Shown: positions 1 through 11,590, counted from the first letter of the stretch. The stretch is 64,000 nt of DNA from Rubrivivax albus (GCF_004016515.1 NZ_SACT01000001.1:372001-436000), one strand, 5' to 3'. Made by a program: numbers and translations. The notes: generated from the letters alone by a model not told the origin.

Positions 1-1259
1 TTCACGCGCGCCAGGAAGCGCTGTGCGGCCGCGTCCTCGAAGTCGTCGAAGGCCGCACCCAGCGACGCGATGCGGTTGACGAACCGCCGCACCGGGTGCT
101 TGCGCGACGAGAAGAAGCTCGGATCACCCAGCGCGGCGCGCAGAACCGGCAACTGCAGGCGGGCGATCTGGCGTGCCATCTGCGGCGGCACCTTGGGGTC
201 GGAGAGGATCTGGTCGAACAACGTGCCGATGACGTCGATGACCATGTGGTCCAGCCCGCTACCGGCCGCGCGCCGCAACTCGTCGCGGTGCGCGCGGATC
301 AGGTTGGCGGGCATGCCGCCGCCGCTGTCCTCGGCCCAGCCACTGCCGGCCATCGCCGGCTCCAGGTGGGCGAGTTGCCGGATCAGCGACATCATCTGCG
401 GCTCGACGTGGCCCATGCTGGCCCCACCGAGCCGCCCGGAACGCGTGGAGGCGGCGCCGTAGCGGCTCTGGCCGTAGCTGCTGCCATGACGGCTGGACGG
501 GTAGCCTGCGCTGCCGGGTGGTGCCCAGCCGCTGCGTGGCAGCGGGCCGGCCCCCGGCGGCATCATCTCGCGCAGGCTGTCCGGCGCCTCGCGCAGCGAG
601 TCGTAGCCGGAAACGTGGCGGCCGTGGTCGGCCGTCGATCGCACGCTCAGTCCGGCAGGCTGCACGCCGGCCTTGCGCAGGTCGCCGACGATCGCGGCGT
701 AGCTGCCGCGCATCTCGAGCGCCAGCACGCGGCCGAGTTCGCTCTGCAGCAGGCTGCGCACGTCGGCGCGGTCGCTGACGGCCTCGATGCCCTTGAGCAG
801 GGCCAAGCCGACGGTCTCGGGCCGCAGCGGGTTGCGTTCCACCGTGGGGCCGAGCAGCGAGCCCATGTAGCCCTCGAGTTCGCGCAGTTCCCATTCGCAA
901 GCGTGCTGCACCTCGAGACCGAAGCGGTCGGCCGAGATCTTGCGCTCGACCTCGGTGTCCTCGACCAGGCCCAGGGCATCCCAGGCGGTCTCGGCGATGC
1001 CGCGCTCGCGTGGGGCACTGTCCTGGCGCAGGCGGTCGTCCAGGCACTCGCCGAACGCCAGCGCGAACATCGCGGACTTGCGGTTGAGTTCGAACTGCGC
1101 GCCCAGCATGGCGTCACGCTGGAACACGCTGTTGGCGGCCAGTGCCGCCAGCCCCAGGCTTTCGACCGTGCGCTCCACCGACACGCGCGCAGCCATCTTC
1201 AGCCGCTGGGCAGCGGCTTCGAGCAGGGCGTGCAGGCGGTGGACGGGTGGTGGGTTCAT
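1..1259 (-). CDS. DUF1631 family protein, 3' end outside window
   Basis: The frame begins with ATG at 1259 and stays open to base 1, so about 419 codons of a longer gene are visible and the C-terminus is missing. The N-terminus (MNPPPVHRLHALLEAAAQRL) and the later segment FDDFEDAAAQRFLARV match what I recall of DUF1631, a poorly characterised family common in Burkholderiales. No catalytic motif, signal peptide or membrane segment is seen. The middle (roughly residues 210-280) is rich in Gly, Ser and Pro and looks disordered. It lies 67 bp downstream of mscL on the same strand. Function unknown; the family call rests on recognition, not on an alignment. Confidence 0.72.
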   Translation of the reverse strand, partial: MNPPPVHRLHALLEAAAQRLKMAARVSVERTVESLGLAALAANSVFQRDAMLGAQFELNRKSAMFALAFGECLDDRLRQDSAPRERGIAETAWDALGLVEDTEVERKISADRFGLEVQHACEWELRELEGYMGSLLGPTVERNPLRPETVGLALLKGIEAVSDRADVRSLLQSELGRVLALEMRGSYAAIVGDLRKAGVQPAGLSVRSTADHGRHVSGYDSLREAPDSLREMMPPGAGPLPRSGWAPPGSAGYPSSRHGSSYGQSRYGAASTRSGRLGGASMGHVEPQMMSLIRQLAHLEPAMAGSGWAEDSGGGMPANLIRAHRDELRRAAGSGLDHMVIDVIGTLFDQILSDPKVPPQMARQIARLQLPVLRAALGDPSFFSSRKHPVRRFVNRIASLGAAFDDFEDAAAQRFLARV

Positions 1260-1326
1260 GGGACGGACGGGCGCGGTGATCAGTATGCGGCGCCCGCCCG
1301 CCCCTCAAAGGCGCAGGAAGCGGTGC

Positions 1327-1752
1327 TCAACCCCGCCTGTTCAGCGCATCGCGGATCTCGCGCAGCAGCACCACGTCTTCCGGGGTCGGCGCGGGCGGCG
1401 CCGGCGGTTCCGGCGGCGCTTCGCGCTTGAGCCGGTTGATCTGCTTGACCATGATGAAGATGATGAACGCCAGGATGAGGAAGTTCAGCACCACGGTGAT
1501 GAAACTTCCGTAAGCAAGTACGGCGCCGCTCTTCTTGGCCTCGGCCAGCACGGTCTCCGTCTGCCCGGCCAGCGGCAGGAAGTAGTTGCTGAAATCCAGA
1601 CCGCCGAAGATTTTGCTGACGATCGGCATGATCACGTCATCGACCAGCGAACCGACGATCTTGCCGAAGGCGCCGCCGATGATCACGCCCACGGCGAGGT
1701 CGACGACATTGCCCTTGCTGGCGAACTCCTTGAATTCGGTCATGAATCCCAT
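1327..1752 (-). CDS. mscL: Large-conductance mechanosensitive channel MscL
   Basis: This 141-residue protein has the MscL hallmark near its start ([20 protein letters not shown]), which forms the N-terminal amphipathic helix and first membrane helix lining the pore. The second membrane helix is around residues 80-100 ([16 protein letters not shown]), followed by a charged, Pro/Ala-rich cytoplasmic tail ([20 protein letters not shown]) that forms the helical bundle in the family. MscL is an inner-membrane pentamer that opens on membrane stretch to release solutes during hypo-osmotic shock. ATG 1752 is chosen because AGGAGG lies about 7 bases upstream; an internal ATG at codon 4 is possible. 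It is divergent from petA. Confidence 0.97.
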   Translation of the reverse strand: MGFMTEFKEFASKGNVVDLAVGVIIGGAFGKIVGSLVDDVIMPIVSKIFGGLDFSNYFLPLAGQTETVLAEAKKSGAVLAYGSFITVVLNFLILAFIIFIMVKQINRLKREAPPEPPAPPAPTPEDVVLLREIRDALNRRG

Positions 1753-1831
1753 GGCTTTCCTCCTACCGGTGACATGTGATGGTTCGAGACGGCGCGATTG
1801 TGCCCCGGAAGGTCGCCCCGATGCGCTGGGC

Positions 1832-1837
1832 TAGAAT
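1832..1837 (+). promoter_or_regulatory. Candidate -10 element upstream of petABC
   Basis: TAGAAT matches the sigma-70 -10 consensus at 5 of 6 positions and lies 48 bases before the petA start, in the mscL/petA divergent gap. No convincing -35 box is seen at 16-18 bases upstream. The same TAGAAT hexamer precedes the tRNA-Thr gene in this window. Confidence 0.33.
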
Positions 1838-1884
1838 CCCGGGTTGACCCGAATCTGTTTGTCTTCCTGGACACGAGGAACTCC

Positions 1885-2481
1885 ATGAGCGACGCTGCCC
1901 TCGACCGCAGCCGACGGACCTGGATCGCGATCACCTGCGGCGCTGGCGCCGTCGGTGGCGTGGCCACCGCGGTGCCCTTCGTCAGCACTTTCACGCCGTC
2001 CGAGCGCGCCCGCGCCGCCGGCGCGCCGGTGCGTGTGGACATCAGCGCGCTGCAGCCCGGCGAGAAGATCACCGTCGAATGGCGCGGCAAGCCGGTGTGG
2101 ATCCTGCGTCGCACCAGCGAGATGCTCGACAGCCTCGCCAAGACCGAGCCGCAGGTGGCCGATCCGAACTCCGACCGCACCCAGTACCCGACGCCCGAGT
2201 ACGCCAAGAACCAGTGGCGCTCGATCAAGAAGGAGTACCTGGTGGCCGTCGGGATCTGCTCGCACCTGGGCTGCTCGCCGACCGACAAGCTGCAGGCCGG
2301 CGCGCAGCCGTCGCTGCCCGACGACTGGACCGGCGGCTTCCTGTGCCCCTGCCACGGCTCGACGTTCGACCTCGCCGGCCGCGTGTTCAAGAACAAGCCG
2401 GCGCCGGACAACCTGGAGGTGCCGCCCCACATGTACCTGTCCGACACCACGCTGCTGATCGGCGAGGACAAGCAGGCCTGA
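1885..2481 (+). CDS. petA: Ubiquinol-cytochrome c reductase, Rieske iron-sulfur subunit
   Basis: This 198-residue protein has an N-terminal twin-Arg region (SRRTWIAI) followed by a single membrane anchor (about residues 13-34), then the periplasmic Rieske domain. Box 1 is CSHLGC (C125, H127, C130) and box 2 is CPCHGS (C154, C156, H157). By family knowledge C125/H127/C154/H157 bind the 2Fe-2S cluster and C130/C156 form the disulfide. It passes electrons from ubiquinol to cytochrome c1 in the bc1 complex. The ATG at 1885 fits the family start; the open frame runs further upstream without family similarity. First gene of petABC, 38 bp before petB. Confidence 0.97.
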   Translation: MSDAALDRSRRTWIAITCGAGAVGGVATAVPFVSTFTPSERARAAGAPVRVDISALQPGEKITVEWRGKPVWILRRTSEMLDSLAKTEPQVADPNSDRTQYPTPEYAKNQWRSIKKEYLVAVGICSHLGCSPTDKLQAGAQPSLPDDWTGGFLCPCHGSTFDLAGRVFKNKPAPDNLEVPPHMYLSDTTLLIGEDKQA

Positions 2482-2519
2482 CCGGCCCGCCAGGCACAAG
2501 CTAGGTACAAGAGGACGAC

Positions 2520-3923
2520 ATGGCTGAATTCAAGGAAGCGCCGCAGGGCGCCTCGATGGTCGAGAAGACCACGGTCTGGTTCGAGAACCGCTTCCCGACC
2601 GCGTTTGCCGAGTACAAGAAGCATCTCTCGGAGTACTACGCCCCGAAGAACTTCAACTTCTGGTACTTCTTCGGTTCGCTGGCGCTGCTGGTGCTGGTGA
2701 TCCAGATCGTCACCGGCATCTTCCTGGTGATGCACTACAAGCCCGACGCGAACCTGGCCTTCGCCTCGGTCGAGTACATCATGCGCGACGTGCCCTGGGG
2801 CTGGCTGGTGCGCTACATGCACTCCACCGGCGCCAGCGCGTTCTTCATCGTGGTCTACCTGCACATGTTCCGCGGGATGATCTACGGCAGCTATCGCAAG
2901 CCGCGCGAACTGGTGTGGATCTTCGGCTGCCTGATCTTCCTGGTGCTGATGGGCGAGGCCTTCTTCGGCTACCTGCTGCCGTGGGGCCAGATGTCGTACT
3001 GGGGTGCGCAGGTGATCGTGAACCTGTTCGCTGCCGTTCCCTTCGTCGGCCCGGACCTGGCGCTGCTGATCCGCGGCGACTATGTCGTCAGCGACGCCAC
3101 GCTGAACCGCTTCTTCGCCTTCCACGTGATCGCGTTGCCACTGGTGTTGCTGGGCCTGGTCGTGGCGCACCTGCTGGCGCTGCACGACGTGGGTTCGAAC
3201 AACCCCGACGGCGTGGAGATCAAGGCCAAGAAGGACGCCAGCGGCAAGCCGCTGGACGGCATCCCGTTCCACCCCTACTACACGGTGCATGACATCATGG
3301 GTGTGGGCGTGTTCCTGTTCTTCTTTAGCGCGATCATCTTCTTCGCGCCGGAGATGGGTGGCTACTTCCTGGAGTTCAACAACTTCATCCCGGCCGACCC
3401 GCTGAAGACGCCGGCGCACATCGCCCCGGTCTGGTACTTCACGCCCTACTACTCGATGCTGCGCGCGACCACGGACCCGATGGTCAACGTGTTCGCCGTG
3501 TTGGTGGCGCTGGGCACCGTCGGCGCCCTGCTGAAGGTGCGCGCCAGCGGCATGGGCAAGGTGGCCATGATCGTCGGCGGCCTGGTGGTGATCGCGCTGC
3601 TGAAGACCTTCGACGCCAAGTTCTGGGGCGTGGTGGTGATGGGCGGTGCCGTGGTCATCATGTTCTTCCTGCCCTGGCTGGACTACAGCCCGGCCAAGTC
3701 CATCCGCTACCGCCCGACCTGGCACAAGTACATGTACGCCCTTTTCGTGGTCGACATGCTGGTGCTGGGCTATCTGGGCATCCAGCCGGTGTCGGAGGTC
3801 TACACGCTGATCGCGCAGGTGGGCACGGTCTTCTACTTCGGCTTCTTCGTGCTGATGCCCTGGTGGAGCCAGGTCGGCGAGTTCAAGCCGGTCCCCGACC
3901 GTGTGACCTTCCAGCCGCACTGA
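2520..3923 (+). CDS. petB: Cytochrome b of the bc1 complex
   Basis: This 467-residue integral membrane protein is the quinol-oxidising and quinone-reducing core of complex III. It shows the cytochrome b N-domain (FGSLALLVLVIQIVTGIFL), haem-binding helix segments with conserved His (YMHSTGASAFFIVVYLHMFR and FHVIALPLVLLGLVVAHLLA), the GYLLPWGQMSYWGA segment, the Qo-site PEWY-type region here written APVWYFTPYYSML, and several C-terminal helices. The length is larger than mitochondrial cytochrome b, as is usual for proteobacteria, because of an extended C-terminal part. It lies between petA and petC with short gaps, which indicates one operon. Confidence 0.97.
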   Translation: MAEFKEAPQGASMVEKTTVWFENRFPTAFAEYKKHLSEYYAPKNFNFWYFFGSLALLVLVIQIVTGIFLVMHYKPDANLAFASVEYIMRDVPWGWLVRYMHSTGASAFFIVVYLHMFRGMIYGSYRKPRELVWIFGCLIFLVLMGEAFFGYLLPWGQMSYWGAQVIVNLFAAVPFVGPDLALLIRGDYVVSDATLNRFFAFHVIALPLVLLGLVVAHLLALHDVGSNNPDGVEIKAKKDASGKPLDGIPFHPYYTVHDIMGVGVFLFFFSAIIFFAPEMGGYFLEFNNFIPADPLKTPAHIAPVWYFTPYYSMLRATTDPMVNVFAVLVALGTVGALLKVRASGMGKVAMIVGGLVVIALLKTFDAKFWGVVVMGGAVVIMFFLPWLDYSPAKSIRYRPTWHKYMYALFVVDMLVLGYLGIQPVSEVYTLIAQVGTVFYFGFFVLMPWWSQVGEFKPVPDRVTFQPH

Positions 3924-3946
3924 CCCGACGCCGGAGCACGACAACC

Positions 3947-4720
3947 ATGAAGAGCCTCAAGAAGCTGATCCTCGCGCTGGCCTGCAGCCTCGGGCTGAGC
4001 GGTGCTGCGGTCGCCGCCGGCGGCGGCATCGCCTGGGACAAGTTCCCGACCGAGCGCGTGACCGATCTCGCCGCGCTGCAGAACGGCGCCAAGCTGTTCG
4101 CCAACTACTGCCTGAACTGCCACGGCGCAGAGTTCATGCGCTACAACCGCCTGCGCGACATCGGCCTGACCGAAGCGCAGATCGAGGAGAACCTCATCTT
4201 CACCGGCGCCAAGGTCGGCGACCTGATGAAGGTGAACCTCGACCCGAAGCAGGCCAAGGAATGGTTCGGCGCCCAGCCGCCGGACCTCACCGTGATCGCG
4301 CGCTCGCGTTCCGCCGCGGGCCAGGGCACGGGTGCGGACTACCTCTACACCTACCTGCGCACCTACTACCGCGACCCGAGCAAGGCCACGGGCTGGAACA
4401 ACCTGGCCTTCCCGTCGGTGGGCATGCCGCACGTGCTGTGGCAGCTGCAGGGTGAGCGCCAGCCCGTCTTCGAAAAGGTGATGTCTCACGGCCACGAGAC
4501 CGAGGTCTGGACCGGCCGCTGGGAGGTGGTCAAGCCCGGCAAGATGTCCGAGCGCGAGTACGACAATGCCGTGGCGGACTTGGTGGCCTACCTGCAGTGG
4601 ATGGGCGAGCCGATGCAGAACGACCGCAAGCGCCTGGGTGTGTGGGTGCTGCTGTTCCTCGCCGGTTTCACGGTGATTGCCTGGCGCCTGAACGCCGCGT
4701 ACTGGAAGGACGTCAAGTAA
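3947..4720 (+). CDS. petC: Cytochrome c1 of the bc1 complex
   Basis: This 257-residue protein has a signal peptide (MKSLKKLILALACSLGLSG, predicted cleavage after AVAA), a class I c-type haem site C55-L-N-C58-H59, a candidate Met axial ligand in SVGMPHVLW (M160), and a C-terminal membrane anchor (VWVLLFLAGFTVIAWRLN). It takes electrons from the Rieske subunit and delivers them to soluble or membrane cytochrome c in the periplasm. ATG 3947 is chosen because it gives a proper signal peptide; the frame is open 28 codons further upstream inside the petB 3' end. Last gene of petABC, followed by a strong hairpin. Confidence 0.97.
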   Translation: MKSLKKLILALACSLGLSGAAVAAGGGIAWDKFPTERVTDLAALQNGAKLFANYCLNCHGAEFMRYNRLRDIGLTEAQIEENLIFTGAKVGDLMKVNLDPKQAKEWFGAQPPDLTVIARSRSAAGQGTGADYLYTYLRTYYRDPSKATGWNNLAFPSVGMPHVLWQLQGERQPVFEKVMSHGHETEVWTGRWEVVKPGKMSEREYDNAVADLVAYLQWMGEPMQNDRKRLGVWVLLFLAGFTVIAWRLNAAYWKDVK

Positions 4721-4738
4721 GACGCCCGGACCCGACAG

Positions 4739-4767
4739 CGCAGTGGGTGCGCCCAGCACCCACTGCG
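4739..4767 (+). terminator. Rho-independent-type hairpin after petC
   Basis: A perfect 12-bp stem (CGCAGTGGGTGC / GCACCCACTGCG) with a 5-base loop GCCCA is followed by TTCATTCGTTTCT, a T-rich but interrupted tail. It lies 18 bases after the petC stop and 30 bases before sspA, so it probably terminates or attenuates petABC transcription ahead of sspAB. Confidence 0.75.
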
Positions 4768-4797
4768 TTCATTCGTTTCTAGAGGGAGACCGACACC

Positions 4798-5409
4798 ATG
4801 ATGGTGCTTTACTCCGGGACCACCTGCCCCTATTCGCACCGCTGCCGCTTCGTGCTGTTCGAAAAGGGCATGGACTTCGAGATCCGCGACGTCGACCTGT
4901 TCGCCAAGCCCGAGGACATCGCGCTGATGAACCCGTACAACGAGGTGCCGATCCTCGTCGAGCGGGACCTCATCCTGTACGAGTCGCACATCATCAACGA
5001 GTACATCGACGAGCGCTTCCCGCACCCTCAGCTGATGCCGGGCGACCCGGTGGCGCGCGCGCGGGTAAGGCTGTTCCTGTTCAACTTCGAGAAGGAGCTG
5101 TTCGCGCACGTCAACCTGCTCGAGGGGCGCGGCGTCAAGGCCACCGACAAGCAGCTCGAGAAGGCGCGCACGCAGATCCGCGAGCGATTGCTGCAGCTGG
5201 CGCCGATCTTCCTGAAGAACAAGTACATGCTGGGCGACGACTTCAGCATGCTCGACGTCGCCATCGCGCCGCTGCTGTGGCGCCTGGACTATTACGGCAT
5301 CGACCTCAGCAAGAACGCCGTCCCGCTGCTGAAGTACGCCGAGCGCATCTTCTCGCGCCCGGCCTACATCGAGGCGCTGACGCCGTCAGAGAAGGTGATG
5401 CGCAAGTAG
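4798..5409 (+). CDS. sspA: Stringent starvation protein A (GST-fold)
   Basis: This 203-residue protein has an N-terminal thioredoxin-like GST domain starting MMVLYSGTTCPYSHRCRFVL and the conserved NEVPILVERDLILYESHIIN segment (cis-Pro and Ser of the glutathione site in true GSTs), then an all-helical C-terminal domain. SspA binds RNA polymerase holoenzyme in E. coli and affects stationary-phase and stress transcription; it has no known GST activity. The petABC-sspA-sspB order is a widely conserved proteobacterial arrangement, which supports the name. ATG ATG occurs at the start, so 4798 or 4801 is possible; AGAGGGAG lies upstream. Confidence 0.94.
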   Translation: MMVLYSGTTCPYSHRCRFVLFEKGMDFEIRDVDLFAKPEDIALMNPYNEVPILVERDLILYESHIINEYIDERFPHPQLMPGDPVARARVRLFLFNFEKELFAHVNLLEGRGVKATDKQLEKARTQIRERLLQLAPIFLKNKYMLGDDFSMLDVAIAPLLWRLDYYGIDLSKNAVPLLKYAERIFSRPAYIEALTPSEKVMRK

Positions 5410-5420
5410 GCTCGGCGGGC

Positions 5421-5960
5421 ATGACGCAGGCCTCCGACAGCCAAGGCACCTCCACCCGCCCGTACCTGCTGCGGGCGTTGCACGACTGGTGCACCGACAA
5501 CGGCTTCACGCCGTACATCGCGGTGCACGTGGACCCGCGAGTGCAGGTGCCGCTGGAGTACGTCAAGAACAACGAGATCGTGCTCAACATCGGCTTCGAG
5601 GCCACCTCGGGGCTGAAGCTGGGCAACGAGTTCATCGAGTTCCGCGCCCGCTTTGGCGGCTCGGCGCGCGAGATCATCGTGCCTGTGGACCATGTCGTGG
5701 CCATCTACGCCCGTGAGAACGGGCAGGGCATGGCCTTCCCGGCGCCCAGCGATGCCGGTGCCACGGCGCCGGGCGACACCGAGGCGGCTGGTACCGCAAG
5801 CGTCAGCGCCGGGCGGGGTCTCCGGCTGGCCACCAGCGACGACGCGGCACCGGCCGAGCCGCCGGTGCCCGCCGTCGAGCCCGGCCGGAACGGTGACGAC
5901 GAGCCGCCAGTGCCGCCTCCGGCCGGTGGCGGGCGACCCTCGCTGAAGCGCGTCAAGTAA
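5421..5960 (+). CDS. sspB: ClpXP protease specificity-enhancing factor SspB
   Basis: This 179-residue protein has the folded SspB substrate-binding domain in about residues 10-110 (RPYLLRALHDWCTDNGFTPY, VLNIGFEATSGLKLG, REIIVPVDHVVAIYARENGQ). A long disordered linker rich in Ala, Pro and Asp/Glu follows, then a conserved basic tail ending PSLKRVK, which in the family is the ClpX-binding motif. SspB tethers ssrA-tagged proteins from stalled ribosomes to ClpXP. It starts 11 bp after sspA and should be co-transcribed. The linker is long for the family but the two ends are intact. Confidence 0.95.
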   Translation: MTQASDSQGTSTRPYLLRALHDWCTDNGFTPYIAVHVDPRVQVPLEYVKNNEIVLNIGFEATSGLKLGNEFIEFRARFGGSAREIIVPVDHVVAIYARENGQGMAFPAPSDAGATAPGDTEAAGTASVSAGRGLRLATSDDAAPAEPPVPAVEPGRNGDDEPPVPPPAGGGRPSLKRVK

Positions 5961-5993
5961 CGTCCGCACACCGGCCCGGGGCGGCATGCCCCC

Positions 5994-5999
5994 TAGAAT
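5994..5999 (+). promoter_or_regulatory. Candidate -10 element of tRNA-Thr
   Basis: TAGAAT lies 10 bases before the first tRNA base, a suitable distance for a short tRNA leader. The -35 region at the expected spacing reads CCGGCC, which is not a match, so the call rests on the -10 hexamer and its position only. Confidence 0.35.
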
Positions 6000-6009
6000 C
6001 CGCGTTCGC

Positions 6010-6085
6010 GCCGGCTTAGCTCAGCTGGTAGAGCACCCGCCTTGTAAGCGGAAGGTCGTCCGTTCGATCCGGACAGCCGGCACCA
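6010..6085 (+). tRNA. tRNA-Thr (anticodon UGU), CCA encoded
   Basis: The 76-base cloverleaf is complete. A 7-bp acceptor stem is formed by GCCGGCT and AGCCGGC, the D arm contains AGCTGGTAGAGC, the anticodon loop is CTTGTAA with anticodon TGT, the T arm is GTCCG TTCGATC CGGAC, and the discriminator A is followed by an encoded CCA. The top pair of the anticodon stem (C27-A43) is a mismatch. It decodes ACA and other ACN codons. It lies between sspB and dciA. Confidence 0.97.
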
Positions 6086-6107
6086 TGCCCGTCGGGCCAG
6101 GCCCCGA

Positions 6108-6440
6108 TCAGACCTCGCGCGACACGTGAACCTTTACCCGGATTGCCACCTCGGGCCAGCCCTGCTGGGCCAGCCGCTGCTGGATCCCGGGCAGGCACTG
6201 CCTGAGCTTGGCCGCGGCCGAGCCACTGCGGGCCAGCAGCGTCCAGCCGTTCTCGTCCAACGGCCCGGCCGACACATGGGCGGCCAGCCCGGCCGGCAGC
6301 GCCGCACCTGCAGCGGCCAGGCGCGCATTGGAGGCCTGGATGCGCTGCAACAGGCTGCCCAGCCCTTCGTGCCCGGCCAGCGCATCGGCCATGGGCACCG
6401 ACAACCGGGGCAGCGGGGCGCGGCGGGGCAGCGGCTTCAT
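6108..6440 (-). CDS. dciA: DUF721 protein, probable replicative-helicase loader DciA
   Basis: This 110-residue basic protein contains the DUF721 pattern (LGSLLQRIQASNARLAAAG, then a C-terminal segment LPGIQQRLAQQGWPEVAIRV resembling the KH-like part of DciA). DciA is the ancestral partner that loads DnaB in bacteria lacking DnaC. The context supports the call: DUF721, an M23 peptidase, secA and argJ are neighbours in many proteobacteria, for example Pseudomonas. It reads divergently from the M23 gene with only 17 bases between the two start codons. Identity as DUF721 is fairly sure; the functional name is by family and context. Confidence 0.75.
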   Translation of the reverse strand: MKPLPRRAPLPRLSVPMADALAGHEGLGSLLQRIQASNARLAAAGAALPAGLAAHVSAGPLDENGWTLLARSGSAAAKLRQCLPGIQQRLAQQGWPEVAIRVKVHVSREV

Positions 6441-6457
6441 CGCAGCACAGTGTAGCG

Positions 6458-7417
6458 ATGCAGATCCTGGTCACACACGGCACGCTCGCGCGAACGAAGG
6501 TCGTGCACCTGAGGCGCTGGCAGCTGGTGCTGGGCGCCCTGGGCGTCGTGATGACGCTGCTGCTGATCTCGGGCGCGGTGTACCACTACTTCTTCCTGCA
6601 GGCGGCGCGCGAGGGCTGGCCGGTGGTCAGCCAGCTCGTGCGCTGGGTGGTGCGCGACGACCTGGCCGAACGCGAACGCTACATGCAGGAGAACCTGGAC
6701 GCGATGGCGCAGCGGGTCGGCGAGCTCCAGGCGCGTCTGGTGACCTTGCAGATGATGGGCGACCGCGTCTCCCAGCTCGCCGGCGTGAAGCCGGAGGACC
6801 TGCAGCCCGCTCCGTCAGCGTCGGCACCTACGCCCGATGCGCCCGAAGACGCGGGCAAGGGCGGCCCTGCGACGACCTTGCCCAGGCCTTCGTCCGAGGC
6901 GCTGGCCGCACTGCTCGACGAGCTCGACGCCTCGGCGCTCCTGAATGCCGACATCTTCACGCTGGCCGAGTCGCGCCTGATGGAGCACCGCCTGCAGGCC
7001 CTGCTGGTGCCCAGCAGCACGCCGGTGGAGGGCCCCATCGGCTCCCGCTTCGGCTTCCGCTACGACCCCTTCAACGGCCGCCGGGCGCTGCACACCGGGC
7101 TCGATTTCCCGGCGCCCAACGGCACACCGGTTCACGCGGCCGCGGGCGGCGTGGTCGTCGGCGTGGAGCGGCACCCCGAATACGGCAACCTGCTGACGCT
7201 GGACCACGGCAATGACCTGCTCACCCGCTATGCCCACCTGTCGCGTACGCGCGTGCAGCCAGGGGACATCGTGCGCCGCCAGCAGCACATCGGCGATGTC
7301 GGCAGCACCGGTCGGTCCACCGGGCCGCACCTGCACTTCGAGGTGCTGGTGCAGGGCGTGCCCCAGAATCCGGCGCGCTTCCTGGCCGGGCAGGCTGGAC
7401 CCCGGGTGATAAACTGA
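6458..7417 (+). CDS. M23 family metallopeptidase, membrane anchored
   Basis: This 319-residue protein has a short cytoplasmic start, one membrane helix (about residues 22-44), a coiled-coil-like region (residues 65-110), a Pro/Ala-rich linker and a C-terminal LytM/M23 domain. The Zn-binding motifs are present: HTGLDF (H212, D216) and HLHF (H291, H293), with the surrounding [10 protein letters not shown] and [11 protein letters not shown] segments. The enzyme is therefore probably active on peptidoglycan cross-bridges in the periplasm. Members of the dciA-secA neighbourhood carry this gene in other proteobacteria. Its exact substrate and cell-division or elongation role cannot be told from sequence. 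Confidence 0.93.
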   Translation: MQILVTHGTLARTKVVHLRRWQLVLGALGVVMTLLLISGAVYHYFFLQAAREGWPVVSQLVRWVVRDDLAERERYMQENLDAMAQRVGELQARLVTLQMMGDRVSQLAGVKPEDLQPAPSASAPTPDAPEDAGKGGPATTLPRPSSEALAALLDELDASALLNADIFTLAESRLMEHRLQALLVPSSTPVEGPIGSRFGFRYDPFNGRRALHTGLDFPAPNGTPVHAAAGGVVVGVERHPEYGNLLTLDHGNDLLTRYAHLSRTRVQPGDIVRRQQHIGDVGSTGRSTGPHLHFEVLVQGVPQNPARFLAGQAGPRVIN

Positions 7418-7550
7418 TCCGTTGATCTCGGGGTGCCGGCTTGAAGACCCGGCGGGCGCCTCCACATCCGATGCTCCGGCCTTGCGTTCTGCCGTGTCCC
7501 GCCTGCGCGGGGTGCCGGCCCGCGCTGCGGCCCTCCGCGGTGACGCATTC

Positions 7551-10286
<2,736 letters not shown>

Positions 10287-10513
10287 ATCGACCGCACTGA
10301 ACGCGGCGCGTTGCCGCTGCGGCGCTTACGCCCGTGCTTCCCCCGCCCCCTGTCCAGGGGGTGGGCCGAAACGAACCTCTCGTCCGTGACCAGAATCGGC
10401 GTGCATGCCCATGGCCGCCGCCAACCGGTGCCGACTCGGCATGTGAATTGCTGGCGAACCTGTCGCCATTCACCATTCTGGAGAGCACCACAGTGACACA
10501 ACGAGGGAAATTC

Positions 10514-11590
10514 ATGCGTGGCGCCATTGCCGCGGCCGTGGCAATGGCTGCGGCGGGGGGCGCGCTGGCCGCATCGCAGCGGACGACGATGCCGCTGTTC
10601 GTGCCGGCGGCCGGCGTGACGCCGCTGACGTCGCACACGTCGCCGCCCAGCGAGTGGCGGCTGACCGACGGCATGCAGTTCAACGGCGTCAGCTTCGACG
10701 GCCTGGCGCGTCTGTCGTTCGACAACGACGGTGACCTCGGTAACGGGTTCTACGTCTGCTCCGGCGCGCTGCTGTCGGGGGGGCGCTACGTGCTGACGGC
10801 CGCGCACTGTGCCGACGACTTCAACGTCATGACCGTCGAATTCGGCGTCTACAACGATGTGGCCAAGGCCACGCGTGGCGCCGCGACCGCGCATGTGCAT
10901 GCATCGTGGACCGGCACCCTGGGCACCGGCGCCGACATGGCCATCATCGAACTCGATGCGCCTGTCACGGACATCCAGGGCTTCAACATCAGCACCACGA
11001 ACAACGTGGGCTCGCAGATGTTGATCATGGGTTATGGCACTACGGGCACCGGCGATGCCTCGGGCAACCCGAACTGGAACGAGTGGGGTTGGGCGCACTA
11101 CGGCTGGAACGAAGCCGACGTGGGCATCGTGGCCTTCGACGAGGCGCACACTCCGGGCAACGGCTGGACCTATGACGGTGACGAGTACGTGTTCGACTTC
11201 GACAACGGCACGGTGCGGAACAACACGCTGCAACGGCTAGCGAACAGCGCGGGCGCGTCCTTCTCCAGTTCGACCGGTCTCGGTGCCGACGAGGCCCTGA
11301 TCGCCGGCGGCGATTCCGGCGGCCCGGACTTCGTCTGGAACGGCAGCGAGTGGCTCGTCGCCGGTGTGCACTCCTGGGGTTGGCAGTTCTGCCAGGGGCG
11401 CATCACGCCAAGCTGCGACGTCAACAGCGCCGTGTCCAGCAGCTACGGTGACCTGTCGGGCTCCACCGCGGTCTACGCCCAGGCGGCCTGGATCAATTCG
11501 GTGGTCGCGGTGCCGGAACCGGGCACCTACGGCCTGATGGCCATGGGCCTGCTGGCCGTGGCTGGCGCCGCCCGTCGTCGCCGCACCTGA
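10514..11590 (+). CDS. Secreted trypsin-like serine protease with PEP-CTERM tail
   Basis: This 358-residue protein has a signal peptide (about residues 1-20, ending GGALAAS) and a chymotrypsin-fold domain with the catalytic triad H98 (TAAHC), D141 (GADMAIIELD) and S268 (GGDSGGP). The C-terminus is a PEP-CTERM sorting signal: VPEPGTYGLMAMGLLAVAG followed by ARRRRT. Proteins with this tail are processed by exosortases, and an exosortase gene is present at 33954-34871. The start is uncertain: GTG 10493 (with GGAGAG upstream) adds 7 residues, whereas ATG 10514 has GAGGG 6 bases upstream. The target of the protease is unknown. Confidence 0.9.
   Translation: MRGAIAAAVAMAAAGGALAASQRTTMPLFVPAAGVTPLTSHTSPPSEWRLTDGMQFNGVSFDGLARLSFDNDGDLGNGFYVCSGALLSGGRYVLTAAHCADDFNVMTVEFGVYNDVAKATRGAATAHVHASWTGTLGTGADMAIIELDAPVTDIQGFNISTTNNVGSQMLIMGYGTTGTGDASGNPNWNEWGWAHYGWNEADVGIVAFDEAHTPGNGWTYDGDEYVFDFDNGTVRNNTLQRLANSAGASFSSSTGLGADEALIAGGDSGGPDFVWNGSEWLVAGVHSWGWQFCQGRITPSCDVNSAVSSSYGDLSGSTAVYAQAAWINSVVAVPEPGTYGLMAMGLLAVAGAARRRRT

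Noticed and set aside
1740..3944. Long minus-strand open frame opposite petA and petB
   Set aside because: It is antisense to clear cytochrome bc1 genes, is rich in His, Gln, Arg and Val as expected of a mirror frame in GC-rich DNA, and has no domain.
10346..10361. CCCCCT/AGGGGG hairpin after secA
   Set aside because: Short stem, no T-run, and 60 bases away from the stop; not strong enough to call a terminator.
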